Shown: positions 25,501-36,827, numbered from the stretch's first letter. The stretch: DNA of 64,000 nucleotides from Monarcha castaneiventris obscurior (GCA_026261815.1 JAMPIT010000059.1:23050001-23114000); one strand, 5' to 3'. Translations and numbers: made by a program. Notes: generated by a model from the letters alone, not told the origin.

Positions 25501-28500
25501 CACTTTCAGCAGGACAAGTGCACTCCAGTGCTAAATCACCACTAAAAGGCTAAAACCATTAACTATCACACCAGTCTTTCCCTGCAGAACTGGTGTGTCT
25601 GCAGTTGATAATAAGTGTGAGATTATTGAGAAACTGGTCATGTTTCTGAGAACTCCACCTTCTGGTCTGTTCTTTTCTGCTGCTTCAATAGCAGCTGTTG
25701 CAGTGTTTGCCATTATTAGCAGAGTCAGTCCTAGATATCTTGGTTTAAATTTGATCATTTGAATAACAGGCTTTTCAAATAGGGCTTTATATCAAAATAT
25801 TGGTTTAATTAAATAAGATGTGAAAAATGGCTCTATTTGCTCTCTGATTACAAAGGTTTTAAACTTCTTTAAAAGTGACAGAAGTTATTAGTTTTCACTG
25901 CAGAATATTCTTCTGTGGAATGGCCACAGATGCATATGGGTATTAGAAAACCGATATCAGTGGGATGTAGAATGAGGTTTTAAGTTTGAGTCAGACAGGA
26001 AAACGTTAACACAGTGAAAATTCCTTTTGCAATGCAGGGACTCTTTTTATTAATACTTCATTCTTTATGGAAACTGCATTGCAAGGTCATAGTTTGAAAA
26101 AGGAAAATAGAGTAAGGCATTGCCTTGTTGCAGTATCAATGTATTGTGTTCATAGAGTAAATGTGCATTTTTTTGTGATTTTTTTCTGTCTTGCATTGTT
26201 ACATTCGAGTGAAAGGTAACTATGGAGATACCGAAATAGAAGGGTTTTGTAGTAGTGGAACTCAAAGATGCATTGAGAGCTCAAAAATGTTAGTGGTTCA
26301 GAGTGATTCTAAAGCTAAACCTAAAATTATGGCGGGAGTTTTTCTGGTTGAGGTGATTTCTTCTATAAAGTTGTTTTTTTGTGGTTTTTTTTACATTAAT
26401 TTTTATTTCTTCTGGCATATTGTCAAGAATAAAGAGAATACGTCTAACTTAGCTAACCATTCTACTGTTCAGATAATGGACAAAGAATCCAACTCTAGTG
26501 AGACTTGGTGGAATGAAATTGGAGCCAAGAGCTCAATCCCTGAAATTCTTGTAGATTAAGATGGCCTAAGCAACCTGAAATTTTCAATGCTTCACATTGC
26601 AGTCAATAGAGGAAAAAAAATCAGCATAAAAATCATTATCATGGTTTCTATAAGATAGGTCTGTATTTTTCTCAAATACCAAATTCTAAGAAAATAAAAT
26701 TAACAGTTCTCATGTTCAGAATACTGAATAAAGTTTGCCTTCTTTACCTTTTGTGTAGGTTAGCTCAAACACAGAACGATGTCTGGGGAAAATAGGCTTT
26801 TTTTTTCTCAAGTTTTGGTTTATTCCCTTAACCTGCTGCATTAATTAGGTGGATAGGTATTAAGTATCCCAGAAGTGGTGGAGCTGGAACTGCCATCATG
26901 AAATTATGTTGCTAGTGCATTTTCTTTCTATTATATCCTGTGGGAATAAGATGGAAAAATTACATTTCTGTCTCATGGTGTTTTCTCTCCCAATGCACAT
27001 TTTAAAGGCCAGCATCAGCACTGCCTGGGAACAGACGGATTTGACATAGACCTGGAGCGGGTAGTTTTGGGAGTCAGTTTGAATTTAGCTAAATATTAAG
27101 AATCCTTGATACACTTGGGGCCATGACATGGAAGGTAAGGTGCTAGGAACAAAAGTCTGTGGACATAAGCACATTTACATTGAGGACTAATTATTCCCAA
27201 ATTAGTCTGCTTAATTCCAGTTTCCTCTCTGAGTAATAAGAAGGACTGTATGCAAAATGTAAATAGTCCTTGCATGCTATGTCTAAGCTATTCTCTTTTC
27301 AAATACATAGAAGATCTCTAGTCAGAAGAAACCATTAAAAAAGTCCTATCCTAATGTCATCCCTATTCTGTCATCCTATTCTAGGTCAGATTATCAACTT
27401 GTGAACTTGAATTAACTGATTTGAGATAACCTGATTTGTACTGACTGCATTTGTGTTCTCATGATGCATCAGATATTAACAGATGAAGAAGGATTTTATA
27501 AGGTGATTTCCAATGCTAAAATTGTCAGAAGATAATTTTTAGTTTTTAAATGTGAAAGAGTAACAAAAAAACTCACCAATTATGCAGCATTTCACTTAGT
27601 ATCCCCTCTTTTATTTGGAAAATTGTGTAAGACATAGGAGTTACATTTAAGTTTTGAAAATAAGATTTTGGAAAGAAAAAATGGAGTCTGGTCTCAGTGG
27701 AAATGCAAACTGTAAGCATAGATAGCATGTGCTACTGCAGAGCAACTGGATTTTCAGCCTGAATGCTTGAGAGTTGTCTGTTTACAGTAGCATAACAAGC
27801 TGCCAGTTGCTCTTCCATTATTTTTTTTCCTTAAAATCATCCATGCTTTTCATTCTTTCTCTTTGCCTCTGTGTTCTTGGTTTTTTTTTCCTTTCTGCCA
27901 AGTATCATAATACTGTATCTTCTTCACCCATACCTTTCTTTCAGTATATTCTGTCAGCAAACAATGACATTGTTACTCTTGGGTGCATATTGCTACCAGA
28001 AATACCTCTTACCTTCTGGTCTAGAAATTAATATCATGCCACCTACAAATAGAAGAGTTTCCTAAGTTGATCTTTATTCACTACTGAGACAAACTGTAGA
28101 AATGGACCCCTTTCAGGGTGACTCTGTCTGATGTGCCATGCCCTTTCTTCTCTAGCTGTGCATCATAACATGTATTCTCTGCAAATTAATTTCCCAATGC
28201 AAACAGGGTTGTTGTGTGTGGCAATGTAAATGAGCATAATTTTCTACTTACAGTCACAAAAGGAAGACTCCTCTATAGGACTGAAGTGTTTTTCTGGGGA
28301 TGAGGAGAGTGAGTGCTTGCTAACTGTAGCTATGACCTGGCCTGATGGATTAGAATTTGAGTGTTTAATCAGTAAAAAAAAAAAAAAAAATTATTGTGGT
28401 TTAACGCTTTCCTTTTATAACTGAAGATTTTCAAAATAGCGCTACTAATAAAGTAAATGAAAATAGTATATTGTATTTCTTCTGCTGCTTTGTTCTATAG

Positions 28501-30299
28501 GCTTTCTGATACTGTTTTCCTTTTCCAGAATATTGGTAAAGATTTTCTTCTGATTGACTGTGTAGAAAGGGATATAAATCCACTATTTAATAGGTTTTGT
28601 AATGGAAATGTGTGGTGGTCCCTGCCAAATACACTTTCAGTATTTTCCTAACTATTGGCCATCATCGTGTTTTCATGAGCATCTATGTAAAAATTCAGGT
28701 TCTCTTAGCAAAAAACCACACCTTGATATTGAAGAGACCATTTTTCCTGGTATAAGGGTTTTATTCTATATTAAAAAACTGCAAAGACAACACATTTTGA
28801 CATTCATTTATTATTGCTACAATACTTATGAAAATTAATTATAATTTTACCAACTTATAATAATAATGTAATGAAATAATTTAATTTCCCATAAAACAGA
28901 TCCTTCTCTAAGCAGTCATTAACTGTGGTCTCCTTCTCCATGTATTTTCTTTGATTAATATTTATGAATCATTTTATACAAAGTGGTATTCAACTTCAAG
29001 ATTCAGGAAGGGAGGGTAAAAACAGAAGGAGAGAAGGGAATAACTACAATAAAGGATTTTTGGAAATTTTTCTCTGTGAGAACATTGAGGGGACATTTGA
29101 CAAATTTATAGTCTGGTACTGTAGGAAGAACCACTGAAAACCTTCCATAAGAAATACACTTTCAGATTCTGAGGAAATGTTTTGATGGGAACATACTGAT
29201 TTTTGCTCTGCTCTCGGGAGATATTGTCCAGCCTGCTTTTTTCTCAGTTTTCATGCCATGCTGCTCCCTTGTGCTGTCAGGGGAGCAGAAGGGTCCTGCC
29301 AAAGCTCTCTGTTTCTGTTTGAACCTAACTACACAGCGATCCAGGTCTTGACTTCTAGGCAGCTTTCTCTTCAGCCTGCTCAGTTTCCCAAAGAAATGTC
29401 TCTTTAATGAGTTGGAGAGTCCTGAGCAGCTATGTCCATCATTCAGTCACCCCATAAATCACTTGTGTACCATTTTATCTAGTCTCACTATGAAACTAGC
29501 AATCAGCTGAATTTCATATCACAGATGTGTTTGTATAACTATTTCTAGAGTTTTATGTCATGAAAAATGTATGTACTGAGACTCATAAACTCAGAGGTGA
29601 TTAATGTCTCCTTTTCTCACCAGTTTGTCCAGAAGGAATATATCTGCCCCAAAAGTGCCCTGGCAAGCTAATTCATAATAGAAGCCAGTTACCCAGGCAG
29701 TTAGCACTTCAAAAATGTTTCTGCATGTCACCAGTATTTTGTCAGGCGGCTTTACCCTAGCAGGGGATTCATGACTCGATATCCTGATCGCATTGATCAA
29801 GGGTAGTCTGGATTATAGGAAATGTGGAAAGATATACTCACATTAAGGAGAATTCTAGAAAAAATTCTTCAAGTTGTAATCAGGGAAGCAGTTCCAGAGG
29901 GATGTATGCTTTCTGATGAATGAGACTTCAGATCTAAGAAACACAGAATCCCTCTTGTCATTTCATAGCTAAATGAAGCACAGAAAAAACTTTGGAGATG
30001 AAACCCAAAGTGGCTAATGATGTGTGTTCTTTCTTGACTATTTCACGTCCAGTTTTTCAAATTAAGGGAGTGAGTTTTTTGATCTTATGTTTTAGAGAAT
30101 AGAACACCTTCCTGATTTTCTTTTGCATCTTCTCTGATATGACAGCAATTTCTAGAAAATTGTTAAATACCATGAAATTCTTTTCCTGGGAAAATGATGA
30201 GAAATACAGTCCTGCCCTTGGTCCAGCTAAGGTCTCTTGGGCTTTCAATGTCTAGCTGTGAGAAGATCCTGACTGTGTCCTCTCCTGCAGTTCCCAGGG
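19533..30299. other. 10.8 kb AT-rich stretch, no gene seen
   Basis: No exon, RNA gene or recognisable transposon. Items noted: a 9-bp perfect stem with 13-base loop at 25567-25597, a 122-codon plus-strand frame at 26191-26559 without known motifs, and a run of 17 A at 28374-28390 that could end a retrocopy I cannot identify. The part near 29200-29420 is somewhat richer in GC but matches nothing I know. Confidence 0.5.
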
Positions 30300-30440
30300 T
30301 AGCTGAAGAGGGCAGGTGGCCGAGAAAGCCTCCTTGGTCTTTCTTCTCCAGATTGATCTAAGCCAGCTCGGTAAGCACCTCCCCATGGGTTCTGTGCTCC
30401 ACCTGCCCTCGTAGCTGGGCACTCATTGCAGCTTGGTAAT
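30300..30440 (-). mobile_element. probable CR1 LINE fragment
   Basis: Read on the plus strand, 'cttcttctccagattgatctaagccagctc' followed by 'gtaagcacctccccatggg' and 'tgtgctccac' runs parallel to the reverse complement of the CR1 C-terminal/3' region ('cttctccaggctgaac', 'agcctctcctcat', 'ttgtgctccag'). Likeness is moderate and the borders are uncertain. The GC-elevated sequence that follows, to about 30760, may belong to it or to another repeat. Confidence 0.5.
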
Positions 30441-31034
30441 TAATGCCTGTGCTGTCATGGGGAACCCCAGCAGGGACCTGGGCCAAAGACTGTGGCTGTC
30501 CCAGTGCTGTGGTGCTGGGGGTTGAGGTGTTAACCTCCGAGGCTTCTCTGTTGGTCCTGAGCCCTTAGTCTTCCCTGATGCTCCACAGCCTGCTCACTTA
30601 CTCCTGGAGCCCCATGCTGAGAATTTTACCCCATTAAGCAGGAGCTGCTGGCCTGGTTCTCTCTTCCATTGACCCTTGTTTGTTCTTCATTTGCTGGGAC
30701 TCACTGCCTCTTCTTCATCTGAATTTTTCCAGGTGAAGGGTGAGCTGTTGCCAAACACAGGCAGTCGTCTCTAATCAGGTTCTTTTAGATGCTACACAAG
30801 GAGGTTTTAATCTTTACTATCAAATTTACTAATGTGATATATTTTGCATTACGTGGATTTTTTTTTAGAAGAGGCATACAGCAATGCGCTCCATAATATA
30901 GCAATTGCAGTAAATAATTTAATGATGATACAAATGTGATTTCTATTACCAGTCTCTGCATCTTGATACTGGGTATCTCCAGTCACTGGCAAGGAGTATG
31001 TAGTTGAAGTCAGCACAAATTTGGGTTTTTTCAA
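30441..31034. other. GC-elevated then AT-rich sequence, no gene seen
   Basis: Up to about 30760 the sequence is richer in GC than its surroundings and looks repeat-derived but unassigned. From there to 31034 it is AT-rich without features. Confidence 0.4.
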
Positions 31035-31286
31035 AGGTTATATTATTAGTTGTCCACTTTTATACTTTATACTGGGCTGAGCCATATACACACTTTCCCC
31101 TGCATGCACCAAGTTGGTCAAACACCAGAAAGACATTTCTCTCTACTAGTTATCTCAGGGGAGGCTGTTTATAGAAACTGATGACTCATTGGAGTAGCCA
31201 AATACCCAAAACAAAGGGGACCCTCCACTTCCCCCTTGTTTTGAGATAAGCTCACCCTACTTTATAATTGGTGGTCATTCTTGACA
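31035..31286 (-). mobile_element. class I-like LTR start (U3 part), decayed
   Basis: On the minus strand a polypurine tract (AAAAGGAGGAA) is followed directly by TGTCAAGAATGACCACCAAT. This is the arrangement at the internal/U3 border of gamma-type retroviruses, where a purine tract primes plus-strand DNA synthesis and the LTR starts with TG. The following ~220 bases hold an inverted-AP-1-like ATGAGTCAT, a CCAAT-like word near the start, and a GTATAAAGTATAAAAG double TATA motif at 31056-31072. No R/U5 end, LTR partner or target duplication could be traced, so the copy is truncated or badly decayed. Class I is inferred from the tract shape only. Confidence 0.45.
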
Positions 31287-31297
31287 TTCCTCCTTTT
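31287..31297 (-). other. polypurine tract next to LTR start
   Basis: AAAAGGAGGAA on the minus strand, ending exactly where the TG of the presumed LTR begins. In retroviruses this tract resists RNase H and primes the second DNA strand. Confidence 0.45.
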
Positions 31298-31957
31298 GCC
31301 CATAAAAAAGATTTTGAGCCTATCACTTAGCAAAAGCAATAACTGCTAGGTAGCAGTGCAAGTATTTTAGTGTTTTGCATGTATTTAACTTCTATCCAGT
31401 CCCACCGACAAAAAAAAAAAAGTTTCTGTCAGCTTGCTGTAGATTTGGCAGTTCCATAATAAATAAATGGCCATGAAAGATACATTCTTCCTTTCTCTTT
31501 CTGTGGGCCTTTTCTTCTTTATGTGTCTTGGATTTTTTTTCCATTTTATTTTAGACTATGTGTGCAATATTCAATGCGTACTTTTTACTGTGGCAGCAGT
31601 TGTAGTCAGTGAAGTAGTGAAGACTTCATGAATTATAGATGACTGTTACATCCAAGAATCTTAGACAAATAACAGTATTATTGGATAAAATTCAAGTCAG
31701 AAATGTGTTCTAATAAATGAACTTAAGTCTTGTATCTGCCACGAATGTGAAATACCATCACAATACCAACTAAAATAAGCTAATGTTAAGAAATCAGTCT
31801 ACAAGAAAGTTTGCAAAAAGGAAGGTGCACTTACTAGAGGGAAGATGTTTTGCAGCTGCTATTTTGTCCATTACTTTTGGCAGTGGTGGCAGTACAGTTG
31901 AAATCACTGTAATTAATATAGTCACATAATTGTTACTCTTGTGTATCTCAGCCTGAG
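31298..31957. other. presumed retroviral interior, unrecognisable
   Basis: If the purine tract is genuine, this side should be env-proximal sequence. I see no env-like frame. An A run at about 31411-31421 is the only clear feature. Confidence 0.3.
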
Positions 31958-32400
31958 ATGAGGCTGTTCACTGCCCTAGAAGTGTGTAGTACTCACGCCT
32001 CCAGTGCCAGGCCTATTCTCACACAACCTCACATACTAATAGCTCTTTTGAGAAATATATTACAGAGTTCACTGAGTTTAGGGTTGTTTGCATTTGTTTT
32101 GATGCCTTTTCCTGGTCTTAAAATCAAGAATCAAACATGGTTAGAAGGGAAAAAGGAGTTTTACTTCAGTAATTATTTTAAGGATCCTTCGGTGCACCAT
32201 GTCCAGGTGGAATGTGCTGAAATGCCCACTGCAATGCACACACACCATAGATCGGGTAAAACATCGTAGGTCTTACTGATTAGCATATCTCTCAAAGATT
32301 CCCTATCTCAGTTTAAAATATGTGTTCCGGAGAGAACCTTGGGGCCTGGGGCTTTCTGATCTCTGACTTCGAGGCTTCTAAGATGTTTAGTCTCCTACTT
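31958..32400 (-). mobile_element. possible second retroviral LTR/leader fragment
   Basis: This block differs from its surroundings by several retained CpGs ('ccttcggtgcacc', 'gatcgggtaaaacatcg', 'ttccggagag', 'cttcgaggc'). On the minus strand, GGTGCACCGAAGGATCC followed by TTAAAATAATTACTGAAG and AAAACTCC resembles the poly(A)/R region of bird retroviral LTRs as I remember them. The block could be the partner of the LTR start at 31286 or an unrelated repeat. No borders can be set. Confidence 0.3.
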
Positions 32401-34128
32401 GACAAAATACATCTAAGAATGTAGACTAAAAAACACTAACAATACAGAAAGCTATAAAAAGGTATATAAAAGGAGTATAAAAGAAAAGGCAAAAAATCAT
32501 CATGGCATCAGTTTTAGTCAAATCCTAGCCATGAAAAATTAGTAATTAGATATAGGTTACTACTGTGATTTTTAGCTGCACAGTTCGTGCAGGATTAAAA
32601 AAGTGTGTAAATTGTGATGGGCTGTTGATTGTGTGGGAGCATGAGAAGGGAGGACTGTTTGAATGAATCTATGGCTCAAATTGTGAGACATAATAAGTGT
32701 GACCTATTATTAGTGATTTCTGAGTAAAATTGCAAACAATAATATTCTAACGTCAAAGCTACGACTGAGTTAGTAAGTGATTTCTTTCCCACTGGATATT
32801 TGTAGGAATATATATAATCAAAGCTGAAAATTTTATACATTCCTTTTATTTATTAGTCTCTACAAATTTAGAAAGAAGCAGAACAAAATAAAAAAATGAA
32901 AACCAAACATATTTATAGGGAAAGTCGAAAAATCTCAAAACCATATGTATTATACAACCATATGTACGTCAGTTTCTAGGGAAGTAGGTAGACTGAAATG
33001 AATGAATGAATGAATGAAAGCTTTTCTGGATTCTGTTAATGCTGGTCTGATCTCATATTTAATGCTTTAATGAACATTGAATGTTTTCTGTGGGAGGACT
33101 TGCCTTAAGGCTGGTTCACTCACCAAAGTGGCAACATGGTGTGTAAAATGACCTCTTGCCCATGGCTGGTTGCAGGAACAACAGCACTTATGAAATTATG
33201 CCTCTGGGGAAGTTATAATGGTTTTTCAGAGGATTTGTAGAAGCAACTTTTAGTCAGCTTCTTGGCCTGACCATCCTCAGGTGGTATCACCCACTTCATT
33301 TTAAACTGGCCTGCTGGAAGCCCACATATATGTCATTTACTCAGTTTTTGTTCTACTAGCCTCTTTTTCCGAGAGCTCTTTGCAGAAGGCTAAACTGGGT
33401 GAATTTTTGCATGTTATACCCTGTGTTTGTATAGCTGAGAAATGACTCACACCTCTCAGCTGCACCAGCTGTTAGCTGGCTGTAAAAGCTTAAACGTATC
33501 TTGCTGCATTGGCATCTTAACATGTGCAAATTCATAACTGCAGTTGCCAACAGAGTGCTGTGCAATAATGGCAGCACAGACAGCTTGTTCCTAAATGCCC
33601 TCTTGACTGTAGCCTTCCTTCCAACACAGAGCTGCCTTCTATGCTTCTGTCATTCTTGGGCATCTTTAAAGTTGGTCAAATACTGCGTCTGAACTGCCCT
33701 GTGTGAGCATTTTTACAACTCCCTGCTGTATCACCAATTTCCTGGTGGAGGTCTCGAACTCTTGGTGCATTTTTGTTGTCATTTTCATAAAAAAATTAGC
33801 AGACCCTAGATGAAACTATGTATATGTGCTTGGTGCTTGAAGCACAACCCTATGCTAAACAATCTGACTGCATGCACATTTTAACATTATCAGTAATTTT
33901 TATATTGTTTTCATGAGAGAAGCAAGTTACCTTGGTAACACCATGAGAATCTGAGAACATGTGCATTTGTTGAAGTTTCTGCAGTCAGAATAGTTTGATT
34001 GACATTTTCCCAAATCACATCTCAGAAGTTTTACCCTTTTTATAGTGAAAACATTGTAGTGGTTGAAACAAGTATGATAAAAACTTTCAGTTGGATGATT
34101 ACTTAAATGCTGGATGGAGTATTTATTT
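32401..34128. other. no gene seen
   Basis: AT-rich with a short (TGAA)n run at 32994-33019. Frames of 63-73 codons near 33356-33692 overlap on opposite strands and have no motifs. Confidence 0.5.
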
Positions 34129-34349
34129 AACAAAAACCAAAAAAAAAACCACAACAACCAAACAAAAAAAAAAAACAACCCAAACACAAAAAAACCACAA
34201 ACAAAAAAAACCCCAAAAAAACAAAAAAAAACAAAAAAACAACAACAAACAAACAACAAAAACAACCAACCAAAACCCAAAAAACCAAACAAAACAAACA
34301 CAACAAAACCAAAAACACACACCAAAACACAACAAAACAAAAACCCAAC
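34129..34349. repeat. 221-bp pure A/C tract
   Basis: Every base from 34129 to 34349 is A or C on the plus strand, so the minus strand is pure T/G. It is not a regular microsatellite: it mixes A runs with ACC, AAC, ACAC and AACAAAC words. A pyrimidine-rich stretch (34358-34403, 'ttttctttttcttccctccc...') follows at once. Open frames of up to 158 codons through it arise because such a strand rarely forms stops. They are not genes. Confidence 0.9.
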
Positions 34350-34403
34350 TTTCAGGATTTTATTTTTTTCTTTTTCTTCCCTCCCCCTCCCCCATTCCCC
34401 CAT

Positions 34404-35240
34404 AACTTTTACGATATTAAGATTTTATAATCTTAAAATTATTATTAAGCTACTGTTGTATCTTTTTAATATTTTCTGAATGTCTGCAGAATGCTATATC
34501 AAGTGAATTAGACAGGATTTTACTTGAATGAATCACACACTTTATATGTAATTCTAACCACAGTTACTTAGTTTTTTTTTGGTGGAGATAATAAATACTG
34601 GAGCCCTAATTTATAGCACTTAATCTCATTTTTATAACACTAATTTTTAAAAATCCACCATAAGATAAAACTATGTAAAATAAGTAGTTAATTTGCTTTT
34701 GCAGATTCATTTTGAAGAAATATTTTCAAGCCACAATCCCTGTCTGCACTAGATAGATATAGCAGTAATTTATTCCAGGTTGTGTTCATGAAAATAAATG
34801 TAAAAGACCTTCTCACAATGTCTTTTCCAACCTTGAAATAAGTTAAATAAAGTCCCTTAGGTGATCATAAACCATAAACTTGTGTAGCTTTGGTGATATA
34901 TGTTCTGTCAATGAGTCAGACTCCTCAGCAGTGAAATAATTATCCTGATCAATAAAGTAAATTAGGAATAAAAGACAGAGTGTAAGAAGAAGATGCTGGG
35001 TAGGGCAGTGAATAGGGTGTTGGTATTTAAGTTGTTTGATCTTGCTTTTATACAAAACCTGACAAAACCAAAAATAAAAATGCCAAGATTGTCTTCTGTT
35101 GAACAAATTTTATTTCTAATCTTAAATAAATAGTCATGGTCAGTCAAACCAGAAAGGCTGCACTCAAAAGACCTCCTGAAGTTTAATGGGACTTAATGTT
35201 GTGATTTTTAAATGCTGCAGCTTGCACTCTAGATCCTTTG
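34404..35240. other. AT-rich spacer between two A/C tracts
   Basis: No feature recognised. Minus-strand frames of 61 and 87 codons near 34843-35147 overlap each other in different phases and carry no motif. Confidence 0.5.
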
Positions 35241-35338
35241 CCAAAACCAACCACCCAAACAAAAAACACCCACAACAACAACACAAAAAAAAAAAAAAAC
35301 AAACAACCCAAAAACAACACAACACCCAAACACACAAA
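35241..35338. repeat. second A/C tract, 98 bp
   Basis: Again only A and C on the plus strand, same polarity as the tract 0.9 kb upstream, with a 15-base A run inside. Irregular unit. It ends 238 bases before the retroviral insertion. Confidence 0.9.
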
Positions 35339-35576
35339 GCTCATCCCTAACTTGAAGATAAAGTGCTGTGGTGTATCAGGTATGTCAGAGGTAAGAAGCC
35401 TGTGCTAGAGGAGCCCTATGGATTAGTGTGGGGTTTTTCACTGCTCAACACCTGATCATTAGAATTAAGGAGCCTGGAAAAAAAAAATCTGTTGAGTAGT
35501 TTGCACCCGCTGTAGCACCAGCACATGAAGAACGAAGAGCTGTGTCTCAATCTATCCCAAGCTTGTCCACCAGGTG

Positions 35577-35582
35577 CAAGCT
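35577..35582. repeat. target site duplication CAAGCT, left copy
   Basis: CAAGCT lies directly before the first base of the retroviral remnant and recurs at 37406-37411 directly after its last base. Six bp is the ERVK/alpharetrovirus duplication length. Confidence 0.9.
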
Positions 35583-35644
35583 TGTTGCCTGGCTGTCCCA
35601 GCTGCCCTCAGCGAAGGATGCCGGCCCGAGAACCCTGGACGCCT
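35583..35644 (-). mobile_element. 3' LTR remnant, last 62 bp of U5
   Basis: Matches 36830-36891 at 60 of 62 positions. The differences are TGT versus TCG context at the fourth base and GATGCC versus GACGCC, both CpG decay in this copy. Likeness stops sharply after 'gacgcct', where gag sequence begins. This marks the deletion junction at 35644/35645. Confidence 0.92.
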
Positions 35645-36507
35645 TTGGGGCGGGGAAACAGGGAACCGCCTACTGTGTCAGTCGCCGCCCAAGGGGAGGG
35701 GTTAGGATAATAGGAGGGAGGGTCAGGGATGACATCATGGAGGTGGAACGGGTTGTTCAAGGCGGGAAAATGGGAGATTGGAAAGGCGGGAAAAAGTGAA
35801 TTATGGGGAGAAGAAGAGGGTTGTGAGGGAGAGCTTCTGTTGCAGCCATTTTGTGGCTGAGACAGGCTCCCCTCTCCATTTTGAAAAACGTAAGGGGTAA
35901 CACGCCTTGGGGGGTTAATTGGGGAATGAACTGGGGAAGGAGCACAGAGGGAAACTCTCTTTTTGTTTTTTGGGGAATTAACAGAGGAAGAACAAACTGG
36001 AGAAGCGGGTTTAAGGGAAGGTTTTTTAGGGGTGCTCGGAGAGGGTTGCGTGGGTCCCTTCCAAGCGGGGTAAGGAGAAGCACCAGGAGTGTCAGGGAGC
36101 AGGTGGCAGCCCTGAGCGCTTTGGCTTTTTACACTCGCAGCGTTCCTTCTGGCAAGGCTGGGGGAATGGGAGGGACGGGGAACGGGTAACGGGGAAGGGT
36201 GAACTGAGGTCTTTGATTTTTGCTTCTTTTTTGGAATTTCTACAACGCTGTGGATCAGCATCAGGAGCGTGAAGAAGCGCTCAACTGATGTATCCCCACA
36301 GCCCTGTAGGAAGACCATTCTCCTCCTAACTTTATCCCAAAATTGAAAAGAAAGGGCGTCACACCGATTGGTGTGAGGAAACTCCTTGAAAATCCAAACA
36401 ATAAAACGCTTTAGGAAGCTTTTTGAAAACTTTAACTTGTTATTAAAAAGGGAATCCCGAACTTGGAGATAAAACTCCCGCTGTTCTGCAGACAGGCGGT
36501 TCCCCAT
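35608..36507 (-). pseudogene. gag: truncated retroviral gag: matrix and proline-rich region, read through into U5
   Basis: Gag is the retroviral structural polyprotein that assembles particles at the membrane. The frame from the Met at 36507 gives 299 residues; a Met four codons upstream is less likely to be the start. Met-Gly at the start offers an N-myristoylation signal. Residues 1-90 form a compact, basic, aromatic-rich block that looks like a betaretrovirus-type matrix (LSAEQREFYLQVRDSL, FLKRFIVWIFKEFP, FWDKVRRRM). Residues 91-287 are rich in Pro, Ser and basic residues and carry a PPSYY late-domain motif at 263-267, the type that recruits NEDD4-family ligases for budding. Capsid and nucleocapsid are absent. 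The last ~12 residues come from the U5 remnant, ending at the stop at 35608-35610. There is no internal stop or frameshift. Family is inferred; function is improbable. Confidence 0.85.
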
Positions 36508-36809
36508 TCTGCAAAGCACCCACCCGCAGCATCTGAAAAGGAAAAACTAAAAATAACAAGGGGGGGGGTCACCACAATCTTACCCTTTCTCGGGTCGTCT
36601 TCTGGGAGATGAACATAAAACGGACGCTGGGTCCTCCACTGGAAATGGATCCTCAAGTCCCGGCACAGGAATGGGGCACGCAGTCCGTCCTGTCGCAGTT
36701 CCTGAAGATCCGCCCCGGGAGCACCACTCTTAAAACAGAGTGTGCTACACTCGGGGAAGCGACGGCACCTCGCGTTGGTGTGGGGAACAGGATTTGGTGT
36801 CACAAGTCA
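36508..36809 (-). other. retroviral 5' leader
   Basis: About 300 bases between primer site and gag start, where packaging signals and the main splice donor normally lie. On the minus strand a donor-like AAAGG|GTAAGA sits at 36583/36582. A pyrimidine-rich TTTTTCCTTTTCAG follows at about 36546-36533, and TTTGCAG ends just before the gag ATG. A run of nine G (plus strand, 36560-36568) makes base calls here less certain. A 123-codon frame across the leader (36432-36803) is not retroviral protein. Confidence 0.6.
36582..36586 (-). promoter_or_regulatory. candidate major splice donor of provirus
   Basis: GGTAAGA-type donor in the leader upstream of gag, the usual place for the donor used for env mRNA. 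Support is by position and consensus only. Confidence 0.35.
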
Positions 36810-36827
36810 GTCCCTGTTCGGGCGCCA
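36810..36827 (-). other. primer binding site for tRNA-Lys
   Basis: TGGCGCCCGAACAGGGAC on the minus strand, 18 bases complementary to the 3' end of tRNA-Lys, two bases after the LTR end. The same site is used by MMTV and lentiviruses and gives ERVK its letter. It is intact here, which again speaks for a young insertion. Confidence 0.95.

Noticed and set aside
26191..26559. 122-codon plus-strand frame
   Set aside because: No domain, no splice or promoter context. A hydrophobic stretch arises from T-rich DNA.
34091..34479. Lys/Asn/Thr/Gln-rich and, antisense, Phe/Val/Cys-rich frames of up to 158 codons
   Set aside because: They run through the pure A/C tract, where stop codons can hardly occur. 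Their composition mirrors the tract and has no protein motif.
34810..34840. 'cttttccaacctt' as another CR1 3' end
   Set aside because: Too short, and the expected terminal repeat (attctatga-type) is missing.
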